DNA from: Streptomyces sp. JHA26
GTDB taxonomy: Bacteria > Actinomycetota > Actinomycetes > Streptomycetales > Streptomycetaceae
Assembly (NCBI RefSeq): GCF_002005565.1
Contig: NZ_BDJC01000013.1
Span: 79,702 to 143,701, forward strand
Direction: 5' to 3'
DNA: 64,000 nt
Shown here: piece after piece, positions 26,331-35,538 of the stretch
Numbering within the stretch: position 1 is the first letter of the stretch
Layout of the letters: every line of letters starts with the position of its first letter
The notes under the pieces: generated by a model
Told to the model about the DNA's origin: nothing
The model's database searches: none
Seen by the model: the letters and a program-made list of their open reading frames with translations, nothing else
Made by a program: the position numbers and the translations under genes

Positions 26331-26543
26331 CGGACGGGGGCGGGGCGCGGGGCCGTTCCGGCGGCGCCCCGCCCCCGCCGGCACCGCCGACGGGGTGATG
26401 TCCGCCCGGCTGCGGGTGTGACCTTCACCGCTTGGGGCGGGGGGACTGGGCAGCTACGTTACTCATAAGTAGCATGAACCTGAGCGCGCGCTCAGCGCGC
26501 CGCAGCAGTGCAGTGCCATCCCGCACCCTGGAGGAGAGCCATC

Positions 26544-27761
26544 GTGCCTCGTACCGTCAGGGACGTCGTCTTCGTCGACGGCGTCCGCACCCCGTTCGGC
26601 AAGGCGGGCCCGAAGGGCATCTACCACGAGACCCGCGCCGACGACCTGGTCGTGAAGGCGATCCGGGAGCTGCTGCGCCGCAACCCCGGTCTCGACCCCA
26701 AGAAGATCGACGAGGTCGCCGTCGCCGCGACCACGCAGATCGGTGACCAGGGCCTGACCATCGGCCGCACCGCCGGCATCCTGGCGGGCCTGCCCACCTC
26801 GGTCCCGGGCTACTCGATCGACCGCATGTGCGCGGGCGCCCTGACCGCCGTCACCACGGTGGCCGGCTCGGTCGCCTTCGGCGCGTACGACGTCGCGATC
26901 GCGGGCGGTGTCGAGCACATGGGCCGCCACCCGATGGGCGAGGGCGTCGACCCGAACCCGCGGTTCGTCAGCGAGAAGCTGGTCGACGAGTCCGCCCTGT
27001 TCATGGGCATGACCGCCGAGAACCTGCACGACCGCTACCCGAGCATCACCAAGCTGCGCGCCGACGAGTACGCCGTGCGCTCCCAGGAGAAGGCCGCCAA
27101 GGCGTACGCCAACGGCCAGATCCAGGCCGACCTGGTGCCGATCTCGGTGCGCCGCACCAGCCCCGAGGGCGGCGAGACGGGCTGGGGCCTGGTCACCGCC
27201 GACGAGCCGATGCGCCCGGGCACCACGCTGGAGAACCTGGCGGGCCTGAAGACGCCGTTCCGCGTGCACGGCCGGGTCACCGCGGGCAACGCGGCCGGTC
27301 TGAACGACGGCGCGACCGCCTCCCTCATCGCGAGCGAGGACTTCGCCCGCGAGAACGGCCTGCCGGTCAAGATGCGCCTCGTCTCGTACGCCTTCGCGGG
27401 CGTCGAGCCGGAGGTCATGGGCTACGGCCCGATCCCGGCCACCGAGAAGGCCCTCGCCCAGGCGGGTCTGTCCATCTCGGACATCGGTCTGTTCGAGATC
27501 AACGAGGCCTTCGCCGTCCAGGTCCTCGCGTTCCTGGAGCACTACGGCATCGCCGACGACGACGCGCGCGTCAACCAGTACGGCGGCGCCATCGCCTTCG
27601 GCCACCCGCTGGCCTCCTCCGGCGTCCGCCTGATGACGCAGCTGGCCCGCCAGTTCGAGGAACAGCCGCACGTCCGCTACGGCCTGACCACCATGTGCGT
27701 CGGCTTCGGCATGGGCGCGACGGTCATCTGGGAGAACCCGCACTTCGAGGGGGACAAGTGA
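26544..27761 (+). CDS. fadA: Acetyl-CoA C-acyltransferase (thiolase)
   Basis: A 405-residue thiolase starting at GTG 26544 after GGAGGAG. Catalytic residues are clear: nucleophile Cys96 in DRMCAGALTAV, His in NEAFAVQ/GHPLASSGVR near 350-360 and Cys in MCVGFGMGA near 390. It performs the last, thiolytic step of fatty acid beta-oxidation. The stop overlaps the next gene (GTGA), so the two subunits are translationally coupled. Upstream, around 26453-26472, the sequence has short dyad symmetry (CTAC...GTAG and TACT-CATA-AGTA) that could be a TetR-type operator. Confidence 0.92.
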   Translation: MPRTVRDVVFVDGVRTPFGKAGPKGIYHETRADDLVVKAIRELLRRNPGLDPKKIDEVAVAATTQIGDQGLTIGRTAGILAGLPTSVPGYSIDRMCAGALTAVTTVAGSVAFGAYDVAIAGGVEHMGRHPMGEGVDPNPRFVSEKLVDESALFMGMTAENLHDRYPSITKLRADEYAVRSQEKAAKAYANGQIQADLVPISVRRTSPEGGETGWGLVTADEPMRPGTTLENLAGLKTPFRVHGRVTAGNAAGLNDGATASLIASEDFARENGLPVKMRLVSYAFAGVEPEVMGYGPIPATEKALAQAGLSISDIGLFEINEAFAVQVLAFLEHYGIADDDARVNQYGGAIAFGHPLASSGVRLMTQLARQFEEQPHVRYGLTTMCVGFGMGATVIWENPHFEGDK

Positions 27762-29887
27762 GCACCACCGCAGAGCTGCTGAAGGGTGCGGCCGAGCTGT
27801 TCCCCGGCGAGGTCGTCACGCAGGCGCACGTACGCCACTTCGACCTGCCCCTGGGCGCCGGGCGCTTCGCGCTCATCACCCTGGACAACGGTCACGACCA
27901 CACCAAGCCGACCACCCTCGGCCCGCAGTCGCTGGCGAACATCGACGCCGCGATCGACCAGGTCGAGAAGGAGGCCGCGGACGGCGACATCGTCGGCGTC
28001 GGCGTCACCGGCAAGCCGTTCATCTTCGCGGTCGGCGCCGACCTCAAGGGCGTCGAGCTGCTGAAGCGGCACGAGGACGCGCTGGCCATCGGCAAGGGCG
28101 GCCACGACGTCTTCAAGCGCCTCGCGAAGCTGGCCGTGCCGACCTTCGCGTACTACAACGGCGCGGCCATGGGCGGCGGCGTCGAGATCGGCCTGCACTG
28201 CTCCTACCGCACGGTGTCGGCGGCGCTCCCGGCGTTCTCGCTCCCCGAGGTCTTCCTCGGCCTGGTCCCCGGCTGGGGCGGCTGCACGCTGCTGCCGAAC
28301 CTGATCGGCGCCGACAAGGCCGTCTCGGTCATCATCGAGAACAGCCTCAACCAGAACAAGCAGCTCAAGGGCAAGCAGGTCTACGAGCTCGGGATCGCGG
28401 ACGCGATCTTCGAGGGCGCGGACTTCCTGGAGCAGTCGCTGCTCTGGACGGCGTCCGTCCTCAAGGGCGAGATCGCCGTCGAGCGTCCGGCGATCGACCG
28501 CGGTGAGGCCTGGGACCAGGCCGTCGCACGCGGCCGGTTCGTCGCGGACTCCAAGGTGCACGGCGCGGCCCCGGCCGCCTACCGCGCCCTGGACATCATC
28601 GCCGCCGCCAAGAACGGTGACCTCCAGCAGGGTTACGACGCCGAGGACCAGGCCCTGGCCGACCTCATCATGGGCGGCGAACTGCGGGCCGGTATCTACG
28701 CCTTCAACCTGGTGCAGAAGCGCGGCAAGCGCCCCGCCGGCGCCCCGGACAAGTCGCTGGCCCGGCCGGTCACCAAGGTGGGCGTCGTCGGCGCCGGCCT
28801 GATGGCCAGCCAGCTGGCGCTGCTCTTCCTGCGCCGCCTGGAGGTGCCGGTCGTCCTCACGGACATCGACCAGGAGCGCGTCGACAAGGGCGTGGGCTAC
28901 GTCCACGCCGAGATCGACAAGCTGCTCGGCAAGGGCCGTGTCAACCAGGACAAGGCCAACCGCCTGAAGGCCCTGGTGACCGGCGTCCTGGACAAGGCCG
29001 AGGGCTTCGCGGACGCCGACTTCATCATCGAAGCGGTCTTCGAGGAGATGGGCGTCAAGCAGAAGGTGTTCGCGGAGGTCGAGGCGGTCGCCCCGGCGCA
29101 CGCGATCCTGGCGACGAACACGTCCTCCCTGTCGGTGTCGGAGATGGCGTCGAAGCTGCAGCACCCCGAGCGGGTCGTCGGCTTCCACTTCTTCAACCCG
29201 GTCGCGGTCCTGCCGCTGCTGGAGATCGTGCGCGGCGAGCGGACCGACGACGCCTCGCTGGCGACCGCGTTCGCGGTGGCCAAGAAGCTGAAGAAGACGG
29301 CCGTTCTCGTCAAGGACGCCCCGGCGTTCGTCGTGAACCGCATCCTGACCCGCTTCATGGGCGAGATCCAGAACGTCATCGACGAGGGCACGCCGGTCGA
29401 GGTGGCGGAGAAGGCGGTGGAGCCGCTCGGTCTGCCGATGTCCCCGCTGGTCCTGCTGGAGCTGGTCGGCCCGGCGATCGGCCTGCACGTCTCGGAGACG
29501 CTGCACGGCGCGTTCCCGGACCGCTTCACGGTCTCCCCGAACCTGAAGGCGGTCGTCGAGGCGGGCAAGCGCGGCTTCTACGTCTACGACAGCGGCAAGC
29601 CGGAGCTCGACCCCGAGGTCGCCGCGCTGCTGAAGCAGGGCGACACCGTCCTGACGGAGGAGCAGGTCCGGGCCCGCGTCCTGGACGCGGTGGCGCAGGA
29701 GATCGGCCTGATGCTCGACGAGGGCGTCGTCGCCGAGGCCCAGGACATCGACCTCTGCCTGATCACCGGCGCCGGCTGGCCCTTCCACCTGGGCGGCATC
29801 ACGCCGTACCTGGACCGCGAGGGCGTCGCCGAGCGGGTGAACGGCAAGCGGTTCCTGGAGCCGGGCGTGGCGAGCGTTCCGGCGTAA
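27758..29887 (+). CDS. fadB: Fatty-acid oxidation multifunctional protein (enoyl-CoA hydratase / 3-hydroxyacyl-CoA dehydrogenase)
   Basis: A 709-residue protein; GTG 27758 overlaps the thiolase stop by 4 bases. Residues 1-330 are a crotonase domain: oxyanion and catalytic segments FAVGADLKGVE near 90, NGAAMGGGVEIGL near 140 (first Glu) and LPEVFLGLVPGWGG near 165 (second Glu). Residues 340-520 are the NAD-binding dehydrogenase: VGVVGAGLMASQLA, NTSSLSVSEMA and the catalytic His in GFHFFNPV near 475-485. The C-terminal helical domains follow (AFVVNRIL near 520). It hydrates enoyl-CoA and oxidises the hydroxyacyl-CoA, with the thiolase as partner subunit. Confidence 0.93.
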   Translation: MSTTAELLKGAAELFPGEVVTQAHVRHFDLPLGAGRFALITLDNGHDHTKPTTLGPQSLANIDAAIDQVEKEAADGDIVGVGVTGKPFIFAVGADLKGVELLKRHEDALAIGKGGHDVFKRLAKLAVPTFAYYNGAAMGGGVEIGLHCSYRTVSAALPAFSLPEVFLGLVPGWGGCTLLPNLIGADKAVSVIIENSLNQNKQLKGKQVYELGIADAIFEGADFLEQSLLWTASVLKGEIAVERPAIDRGEAWDQAVARGRFVADSKVHGAAPAAYRALDIIAAAKNGDLQQGYDAEDQALADLIMGGELRAGIYAFNLVQKRGKRPAGAPDKSLARPVTKVGVVGAGLMASQLALLFLRRLEVPVVLTDIDQERVDKGVGYVHAEIDKLLGKGRVNQDKANRLKALVTGVLDKAEGFADADFIIEAVFEEMGVKQKVFAEVEAVAPAHAILATNTSSLSVSEMASKLQHPERVVGFHFFNPVAVLPLLEIVRGERTDDASLATAFAVAKKLKKTAVLVKDAPAFVVNRILTRFMGEIQNVIDEGTPVEVAEKAVEPLGLPMSPLVLLELVGPAIGLHVSETLHGAFPDRFTVSPNLKAVVEAGKRGFYVYDSGKPELDPEVAALLKQGDTVLTEEQVRARVLDAVAQEIGLMLDEGVVAEAQDIDLCLITGAGWPFHLGGITPYLDREGVAERVNGKRFLEPGVASVPA

Positions 29888-29904
29888 CGGGACATCCCTG
29901 GCAC

Positions 29905-29949
29905 AAGGGGGTGGGCCGCACGGTGACGATCCGTGCGGCCCACCCCCTT
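29905..29949 (+). terminator. Terminator after fadB
   Basis: A perfect 19-bp stem (29905-29923 with 29931-29949; left arm begins AAGGGGGTGG) with a 7-base loop starts 17 bases after the fadB stop. The left arm begins with AA and the right ends with TT, as in bidirectional terminators. The remaining 30.0-30.18 kb up to the next gene shows nothing recognisable. Confidence 0.9.
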
Positions 29950-30185
29950 CGGCCGTGTGGGCGCCGACAGGATCTCCTCGCCTCTCCGGCCCCTCGTTCG
30001 TACGGCTCTCCGCGCCCGGCCGTCGGGTCCGGCCGCGTGCGGTCGCCCTGTCGAGGAGTTCCCGGGGCGTCCGGCCGCCGCCCGCCCGGACGGGGACGTA
30101 CGGTCCCCCACCGGTCCCGCCTGGCTCCGGCGCCCCGCCCTCTTCCCGGGGTTTCCCGGCCGGGAAGGCGGGGGCTCCGCTTCCG

Positions 30186-31202
30186 TCAGACCGCCTGCCA
30201 CGCCGTGAGCGCCAGCCCCGGCTCGTCCTTGCGGCGGGCCAGCAGGAGCTGTCCCGTCGACGGTGAGAGGACCGCCGCCACCACCCGGTCGTCGGCGTCC
30301 AGGGCGAGGGAGACCTCGGCGTCGGCGGGCAGGTGCGGCCCGGACTCGGTCCACCAGGCGCCCGCCGACTCCTGCTCGGCGGGGTACGCCGCGAAGGCGA
30401 CCCGGCCGGAGGGCGTGCACTGGGCCAGCAGCGTGCAGTCGTGGCCGTCGAGTTCGCAGCGGACGGCCGCGACCGGGCCGGGGCCCGCCGCGGGGAGCAG
30501 GGACACGGGGTCGGCGCCGGGGCGCCAGGCGCAGAGGGTGCCGGACGCGTCGGTGAAGAACAGCGTGGTGTTCTCGTCGGAGGTGGCCAGGGCGCGCAGG
30601 GTGCCCGGGCGGACCTCGGCGTCCACCGTGTCCGCCATCCGGGGGTCGGTCCCGGGTTCGTCCTGGCACCAGTGCACGATCTTTCCGGGGCGGGACGCGT
30701 ACACCTCGATGCGTCCGGCCCTGCCCGCCACCGCGACGGGGGTGTCCTGGAGCTGGGCGCTCTTGAGGTCACGCCACGGGCCCCAGCCGCCCTTCTGTTT
30801 CTGGGCCCGCATGCTGAGTCCGCCGCCGTTGTTGCGTACGAAGAGGTGCGCGCGGCCCTGGTCGTCGACCGCGACGACGGGCTTGCTGGTGCGGTCCCCC
30901 TTGCCGTTCGGATGGCCGACGGGATCCCAGTCCAGGGCGGCCAGCAGCGGCCGGAAATGGGTGGAGTGCACCAGTCCGGACTCGCCGGGCGTCGTGGGAC
31001 GCCAGGCGACCAGGTGTGCGTAGGAGTCGGCGCCCTGGCCGACCGCCAGGCCCGGGTGCAGCCGCTGGTCCCCGCCCATCCTGCGCGGGGCGGTCCAGGC
31101 ACCGCCGGGTACCTGTTCCGCACGGCACAGGACAGCGTCCTGGGTCACCAGATAGACGCTGAGTCGGCCGTCCCGGCCGCGTATGAGCCACTCGCCGTTC
31201 AC
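30186..31202 (-). CDS. Hypothetical beta-propeller-like protein (338 aa)
   Basis: A 338-residue protein starting at GTG 31200-31202, without signal peptide. It has repeated blocks of about 45-50 residues containing Trp/Gly-rich strands such as WGPWRDLKS, AVAVDDQGRAHLFVRNNGGGL and IEVYASRPGKIVHWCQ, resembling a lectin-like or tachylectin-type (PLL) propeller. No catalytic motif was seen. Function unknown; carbohydrate binding is possible from fold type only. Confidence 0.65.
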   Translation of the reverse strand: MNGEWLIRGRDGRLSVYLVTQDAVLCRAEQVPGGAWTAPRRMGGDQRLHPGLAVGQGADSYAHLVAWRPTTPGESGLVHSTHFRPLLAALDWDPVGHPNGKGDRTSKPVVAVDDQGRAHLFVRNNGGGLSMRAQKQKGGWGPWRDLKSAQLQDTPVAVAGRAGRIEVYASRPGKIVHWCQDEPGTDPRMADTVDAEVRPGTLRALATSDENTTLFFTDASGTLCAWRPGADPVSLLPAAGPGPVAAVRCELDGHDCTLLAQCTPSGRVAFAAYPAEQESAGAWWTESGPHLPADAEVSLALDADDRVVAAVLSPSTGQLLLARRKDEPGLALTAWQAV

Positions 31203-31270
31203 CTGATCATTTTATGACGCGGTCCGCCGGCCCGCTCCGGCCGGGTGGGTTTGCGTGCGACCCTGGCCCC

Positions 31271-31645
31271 ATGAACGACAGCGGCCCCCTCCTCGTGATC
31301 GTCGACGGCGCGAACGTCGTGGGGTCCGTGCCCGACGGATGGTGGCGGGACCGGCGCGGGGCCGCGGAGCGGTTGCGCGACCGGCTGGCGGCGGACGGGG
31401 TCCCGGGCCGTCCCGGCCCGGTGGAGGTCGTCCTCGTCGTCGAGGGCGCGGCCCGCGGTGTGGACTCCGTACCGGGCGTACGGGTGGAGGCGGCGCCGGG
31501 CAGCGGGGACGATCACATGGTCGAGCTGGTCGCACGGGCCGGCGACCGTCCCGTCCTGCTGGTGACGGCGGACCGTGAGCTGCGCCGCCGGGTGACGGAG
31601 CTGGGCGCGGAGGTGGCGGGCCCCCGGACGCTCAGGCCGGCCTGA
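31271..31645 (+). CDS. Small PIN/NYN-like nuclease-fold protein
   Basis: A 124-residue protein starting at ATG 31271. It has the acidic pattern of PIN/NYN domains: VIVDGANVVG at the N-terminus (first Asp/Asn), an acidic GDDHMVELVARAG segment near residue 80 and LLVTADRELRRRV near 100. This is the arrangement of metal-dependent RNases of the YacP/NYN type. It lies alone between divergent and convergent neighbours. Activity is inferred from the fold pattern. Confidence 0.65.
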   Translation: MNDSGPLLVIVDGANVVGSVPDGWWRDRRGAAERLRDRLAADGVPGRPGPVEVVLVVEGAARGVDSVPGVRVEAAPGSGDDHMVELVARAGDRPVLLVTADRELRRRVTELGAEVAGPRTLRPA

Positions 31646-31717
31646 CGACCGGCGCGGACGGCCGGCGCGGGCCGGGATACCGCGCGCAGGGCGTACGGCC
31701 GCGCGTGCACGGCGTGG

Positions 31718-33229
31718 TCACCGGGTGCTGCGGCCCGGTGGTTCGGCCGGGGCCTCCTCGCCGCGGGCCATGCGGCTGTGGGTGCGGCCGTAGAGGAAGT
31801 AGACGACGAAGCCGATCGCCATCCAGACGCCGAACCGGACCCAGGTCTCGGCGGGCAGGTTCAGCATCAGCCACAGCGAGGCGGCCACCGACACGATCGG
31901 CAGCAGCGGGACCAGCGGGGTGCGGAAGGCACGCGGCAGGTCGGGGCGGGTGTGGCGCAGGATGATCACGCTGATCGCGACGACGACGAAGGCGAACAGG
32001 GTGCCGATGTTCACCAGCTCGGCGAGCTCGCTCAGGCTGGTGAAGCCCGCGACGATCGCGATGATCACGCCGAGCAGGATGGTCGGCCGGTACGGGGTCC
32101 GGAACCTCGGGTGGACCACGGAGAAGAAGCGCGGCAGCAGTCCGTCGCGGCTCATCGCGAAGAACACCCGGGTCTGGCCGAGCAGCAGGATCATGCAGAC
32201 CGTGGTCAGGCCGATGGCGGCGCCGAAACTGATCACGCCGGAGAAGAAGGGGTGCCCGGTCGACTTGAACGCGTCGGCGAGCGGGGCGTCGACCGACAGC
32301 TTGGAGTAGTGCTGCATGCCGGTGACGACGATCGAGACGGCGACGTACAGGACGGTGCAGATGAGCAGGGAGCCGAGGATGCCGCGGGGCATGTCGCGCT
32401 GCGGGTTCCTGGTCTCCTCGGCGGCCGTGGCGACGATGTCGAAGCCGATGAAGGCGAAGAAGACGACCGACGCCGCGGTGAAGATGCCCATCACGCCGAA
32501 GTTGGACGGCGCCCACCCGAACATCAGCTGGATCAGCGGGGAGTGCAGGCCCCCGCCCGCCTCGACGGGCTGCGGCTTCGGGACGAACGGGTCGTAGTTG
32601 GCGCCGTTGACGAAGAAGGCGCCCGCGATGATCACGATGAGGACGACGGTCACCTTGATGGCGACCACGATGGTGGTGATGCGGGCCGACAGCTTCATGC
32701 CGAGCACGAGGATGCCGGTGAGCACCAGCACCAGGGCGGCGGCGAGGATGTCGAAGCCAAATCCGTCGGCTCCCTCCCGGCCGCCGAGGGCCTCGGGGAA
32801 CTGCCAGCCGGCGTTCTCCATGAACGAACGGATGTAGCCCGACCAGCCGACGGCCACCACCGCCGTGCCGAGCGCGAACTCCAGGACCAGGTCCCAGCCG
32901 ATGATCCAGGCGGGCAGTTCGCCGAGCGAGGCGTAGGAGAAGGTGTACGCGGAGCCGGCCACCGGGACCGTGGAGGCGAACTCCGCGTAGCACAGCGCGG
33001 CGAGCGCGCACACGACGCCGGCGACGACGAAGGCCAGGGCGACGGCGGGCCCGGCGTTGTTCTTGGCGACCGTGCCGGTCAGCACGAAGATGCCGGTGCC
33101 GATGATGACACCGACGCCGAAGACGGTCAGATCCAGCGCGGACAGGGACTTCTTGAGCGCGTGCTCCGGTTCCTCCGTGTCCTGGATGGACTGCTCGATG
33201 TTCTTGGTCCTGAAGAGACTGCTGCTCAC
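31718..33229 (-). CDS. APC-family amino acid permease
   Basis: A 503-residue membrane protein. GTG 33227-33229 was chosen because GGAGG sits 5 bases upstream and it gives the normal N-terminus. Twelve hydrophobic segments are readable, the first with the APC hallmark GVIIGTGIFVLTG near residue 40, and the conserved FFAFIGFDIVATAAEETRNPQRDMP near 240 that defines the cationic amino acid transporter (YfnA/CAT-like) branch. It imports or exchanges amino acids at the plasma membrane; substrate unknown. Confidence 0.88.
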   Translation of the reverse strand: MSSSLFRTKNIEQSIQDTEEPEHALKKSLSALDLTVFGVGVIIGTGIFVLTGTVAKNNAGPAVALAFVVAGVVCALAALCYAEFASTVPVAGSAYTFSYASLGELPAWIIGWDLVLEFALGTAVVAVGWSGYIRSFMENAGWQFPEALGGREGADGFGFDILAAALVLVLTGILVLGMKLSARITTIVVAIKVTVVLIVIIAGAFFVNGANYDPFVPKPQPVEAGGGLHSPLIQLMFGWAPSNFGVMGIFTAASVVFFAFIGFDIVATAAEETRNPQRDMPRGILGSLLICTVLYVAVSIVVTGMQHYSKLSVDAPLADAFKSTGHPFFSGVISFGAAIGLTTVCMILLLGQTRVFFAMSRDGLLPRFFSVVHPRFRTPYRPTILLGVIIAIVAGFTSLSELAELVNIGTLFAFVVVAISVIILRHTRPDLPRAFRTPLVPLLPIVSVAASLWLMLNLPAETWVRFGVWMAIGFVVYFLYGRTHSRMARGEEAPAEPPGRSTR

Positions 33230-33313
33230 GGGTACCTCCGACGCTTGTCGGCCTCGACATGATCGTGAGGGGGCGTAGTGCGTATGCCCGGGCGTGAGCG
33301 GATTCACGCGGAT

Positions 33314-33352
33314 GGGCAGGTTTCACCACCGCAACGAGTGGAGAACCTGCCC
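33314..33352 (-). terminator. Terminator after dxs
   Basis: GGGCAGGTT (33314-33322) pairs with AACCTGCCC (33344-33352), and the stem can extend inwards through CACCAC/GTGG. It lies 13 bases past the dxs stop on the minus strand, upstream of the permease. Confidence 0.65.
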
Positions 33353-33365
33353 GTCCGGCTCTCCC

Positions 33366-35297
33366 TCAGTCGCGCGCGGCCTCCATCGGGTCCACCTCGG
33401 CACCCGGGCGCTCGTACCGTCCGTCGAGCTTGGCCACCAGGCCGGTGACCTGGCGGGCGATGTCGGGCGCGGTGAGCCCGATCTCGGCCAGGACCTCGGC
33501 GCGGGAGGCGTGGTCGAGGAAGCGCGGCGGGATGCCGAAGTCGCGCAGCGGTACGTCGACGCCCGCGTCGCGCAGGGCCTGGGCGACGGCGGAGCCGACG
33601 CCGCCCACGCGCGAGTTGTCCTCGACGGTGACGACCACGCGGTGCCGCTCGGCGAGCGGGGCCATGGCCTCGTCGACGGGCTTGACCCAGCGGGGGTCGA
33701 CCACGGTGGTGGTGATGCCCTGCTTGTTCAGCAGATCGGCGACCTCCAGGCACATCGGCGCGAGGGCGCCGACGGAGACCAGCAGGACGTCCGGGGTGTC
33801 GGTGCCGGGGGCGCGCAGCACGTCCATGCCGCCGACGCGGCCGACGGCGGGCACGGCGGGGCCGACGGCGCCCTTGGAGAAGCGGACCACGGTCGGCGCG
33901 TCGTCCACCTCGACGGCCTCGCGCAGCTGGGCGCGGACCTGGTCGGCGTCGCGCGGGGCGGCGAGCCGGAGGCCGGGGACGACCTGGAGGATCGACATGT
34001 CCCACATGCCGTTGTGGGAGGCGCCGTCGGTGCCGGTGATGCCGGCCCGGTCCAGGACGAAGGTCACGCCGCACTTGTGCAGGGCCACGTCCATCAGCAC
34101 CTGGTCGAAGGCGCGGTTGAGGAAGGTGGCGTACACGGCGAAGACGGGGTGGACGCCGCCGTGGGCGAGGCCGGCCGCGGAGACCGCGCCGTGCTGCTCG
34201 GCGATGCCGACGTCGTAGACGCGGTCGGGGAAGGCCTTGGCGAACTTGTCGAGGCCGACCGGCTGGAGCATGGCCGCGGTGATGGCGACGACGTCCTCGC
34301 GCTCCTCGCCGATCTTCACCATCTCGTCACCGAAGACGGAGGTCCAGTCGGCGCCGGAGGTGGAGATGGGCAGGCCCGTGTCGGGGTGGATCTTGCCGAC
34401 GGCGTGGAAGCGGTCGGCCTCGTCCGCCAGGGCGGGCTGGTAGCCGCGGCCCTTCTCGGTGAGGCAGTGCACGATGACGGGGCCGCCGAAGCGCTTGGCG
34501 CGGGTGAGGGCGGACTCCAGGGCCTCGATGTCGTGGCCGTCGATGGGGCCGACGTACTTCAGGCCGAGGTCCTCGAACATGCCCTGCGGGGCGATGAAGT
34601 CCTTCAGGCCCTTCTTGGCGCCGTGCAGGGTGTCGTAGAGGGGGCGGCCGACGACCGGGGTGCGCTCCAGGACCTCCTTGGTGCGGGCCAGGAAGCGCTC
34701 GTAGCCGTCGGTGGTGCGCAGGGTCGCCAGGTGGTTGGCGAGGCCGCCGATGGTGGGGGCGTAGGAGCGCTCGTTGTCGTTGACGACGATGACGAGGGGG
34801 CGGTCCTTGGCGGCGGCGATGTTGTTCAGCGCCTCCCAGGCCATGCCGCCGGTGAGCGCGCCGTCGCCGATGACCGCGACGACGTGCCGGTCGTCGTGCC
34901 CCAGGACCTGGTTGGCCTTCGCGATGCCGTCGGCCCAGCCGAGGACGGTGGAGGCGTGGCTGTTCTCGATGACGTCGTGCTCGGACTCGGCCTGCGAGGG
35001 GTAGCCGGACAGGCCCCCCTTCATCTTCAGCCTCGAGAAGTCCTGACGGCCGGTGAGCAGCTTGTGCACGTAGGACTGGTGACCCGTGTCCCAGAGCACC
35101 TTGTCGGTCGGGGACTCGAAGACGCGGTGCAGGGCGAGGGTGAGTTCCACCACGCCGAGGTTGGGGCCGAGGTGGCCGCCGGTCTTGGAGACGGCGTCGA
35201 CGAGGAAGGTCCGGATCTCCTCCGCCAGCCGGCCCAGCTCTTCCAGGCTGAGCCGGTCCAGATCGCGCGGTCCCGTGATGCGGGTCAGCAGCGGCAC
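33366..35297 (-). CDS. dxs: 1-deoxy-D-xylulose-5-phosphate synthase
   Basis: A 643-residue thiamine-diphosphate enzyme that joins pyruvate and glyceraldehyde-3-phosphate in the first step of the non-mevalonate isoprenoid pathway. Motifs: [19 protein letters not shown] near 40, [11 protein letters not shown] near 70, the ThDP motif [16 protein letters not shown] near 145-165, and the pyrimidine-binding domain [20 protein letters not shown] near 385 with [18 protein letters not shown] 35295-35297 gives the usual length. The expected S. coelicolor counterpart is SCO6013 (from memory). Confidence 0.95.
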   Translation of the reverse strand: MPLLTRITGPRDLDRLSLEELGRLAEEIRTFLVDAVSKTGGHLGPNLGVVELTLALHRVFESPTDKVLWDTGHQSYVHKLLTGRQDFSRLKMKGGLSGYPSQAESEHDVIENSHASTVLGWADGIAKANQVLGHDDRHVVAVIGDGALTGGMAWEALNNIAAAKDRPLVIVVNDNERSYAPTIGGLANHLATLRTTDGYERFLARTKEVLERTPVVGRPLYDTLHGAKKGLKDFIAPQGMFEDLGLKYVGPIDGHDIEALESALTRAKRFGGPVIVHCLTEKGRGYQPALADEADRFHAVGKIHPDTGLPISTSGADWTSVFGDEMVKIGEEREDVVAITAAMLQPVGLDKFAKAFPDRVYDVGIAEQHGAVSAAGLAHGGVHPVFAVYATFLNRAFDQVLMDVALHKCGVTFVLDRAGITGTDGASHNGMWDMSILQVVPGLRLAAPRDADQVRAQLREAVEVDDAPTVVRFSKGAVGPAVPAVGRVGGMDVLRAPGTDTPDVLLVSVGALAPMCLEVADLLNKQGITTTVVDPRWVKPVDEAMAPLAERHRVVVTVEDNSRVGGVGSAVAQALRDAGVDVPLRDFGIPPRFLDHASRAEVLAEIGLTAPDIARQVTGLVAKLDGRYERPGAEVDPMEAARD

Positions 35298-35470
35298 CCG
35301 TGCCTCCTTGAAGTAGAGCTGTTGCCGGGCTCGTCGAGTCTAATGTTCCGTTCCGGCGGAACGTGTCCGGGCGGTGCGTCGTACATCACGCGTTCAGCCG
35401 TACCCACGGGCGGACCCTTTCACGTCCTCCGGTCCGCTCCCCGGCGCCCGCCGGGGACGGGCGCGAAAGC

Positions 35471-35515
35471 GGTCCGCCCGCCCGCCCAGGGCTCAGCTGG
35501 GCGGGCGGGCGGACC
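35471..35515 (-). terminator. Terminator after the xylose ABC operon
   Basis: A perfect 18-bp stem (35471-35488 with 35498-35515, GGTCCGCCCGCC and onward) and a 9-base loop, 23 bases beyond the xylH stop on the minus strand. Confidence 0.88.
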
Positions 35516-35538
35516 GTCGTGGGCCGTGCGGGCGGCCG

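Noticed and set aside
27677..31123. Minus-strand open frame of 1148 codons opposite fadAB
   Set aside because: Antisense of FadB and of the terminator region; compositionally biased and crosses several gene ends, so not a gene.
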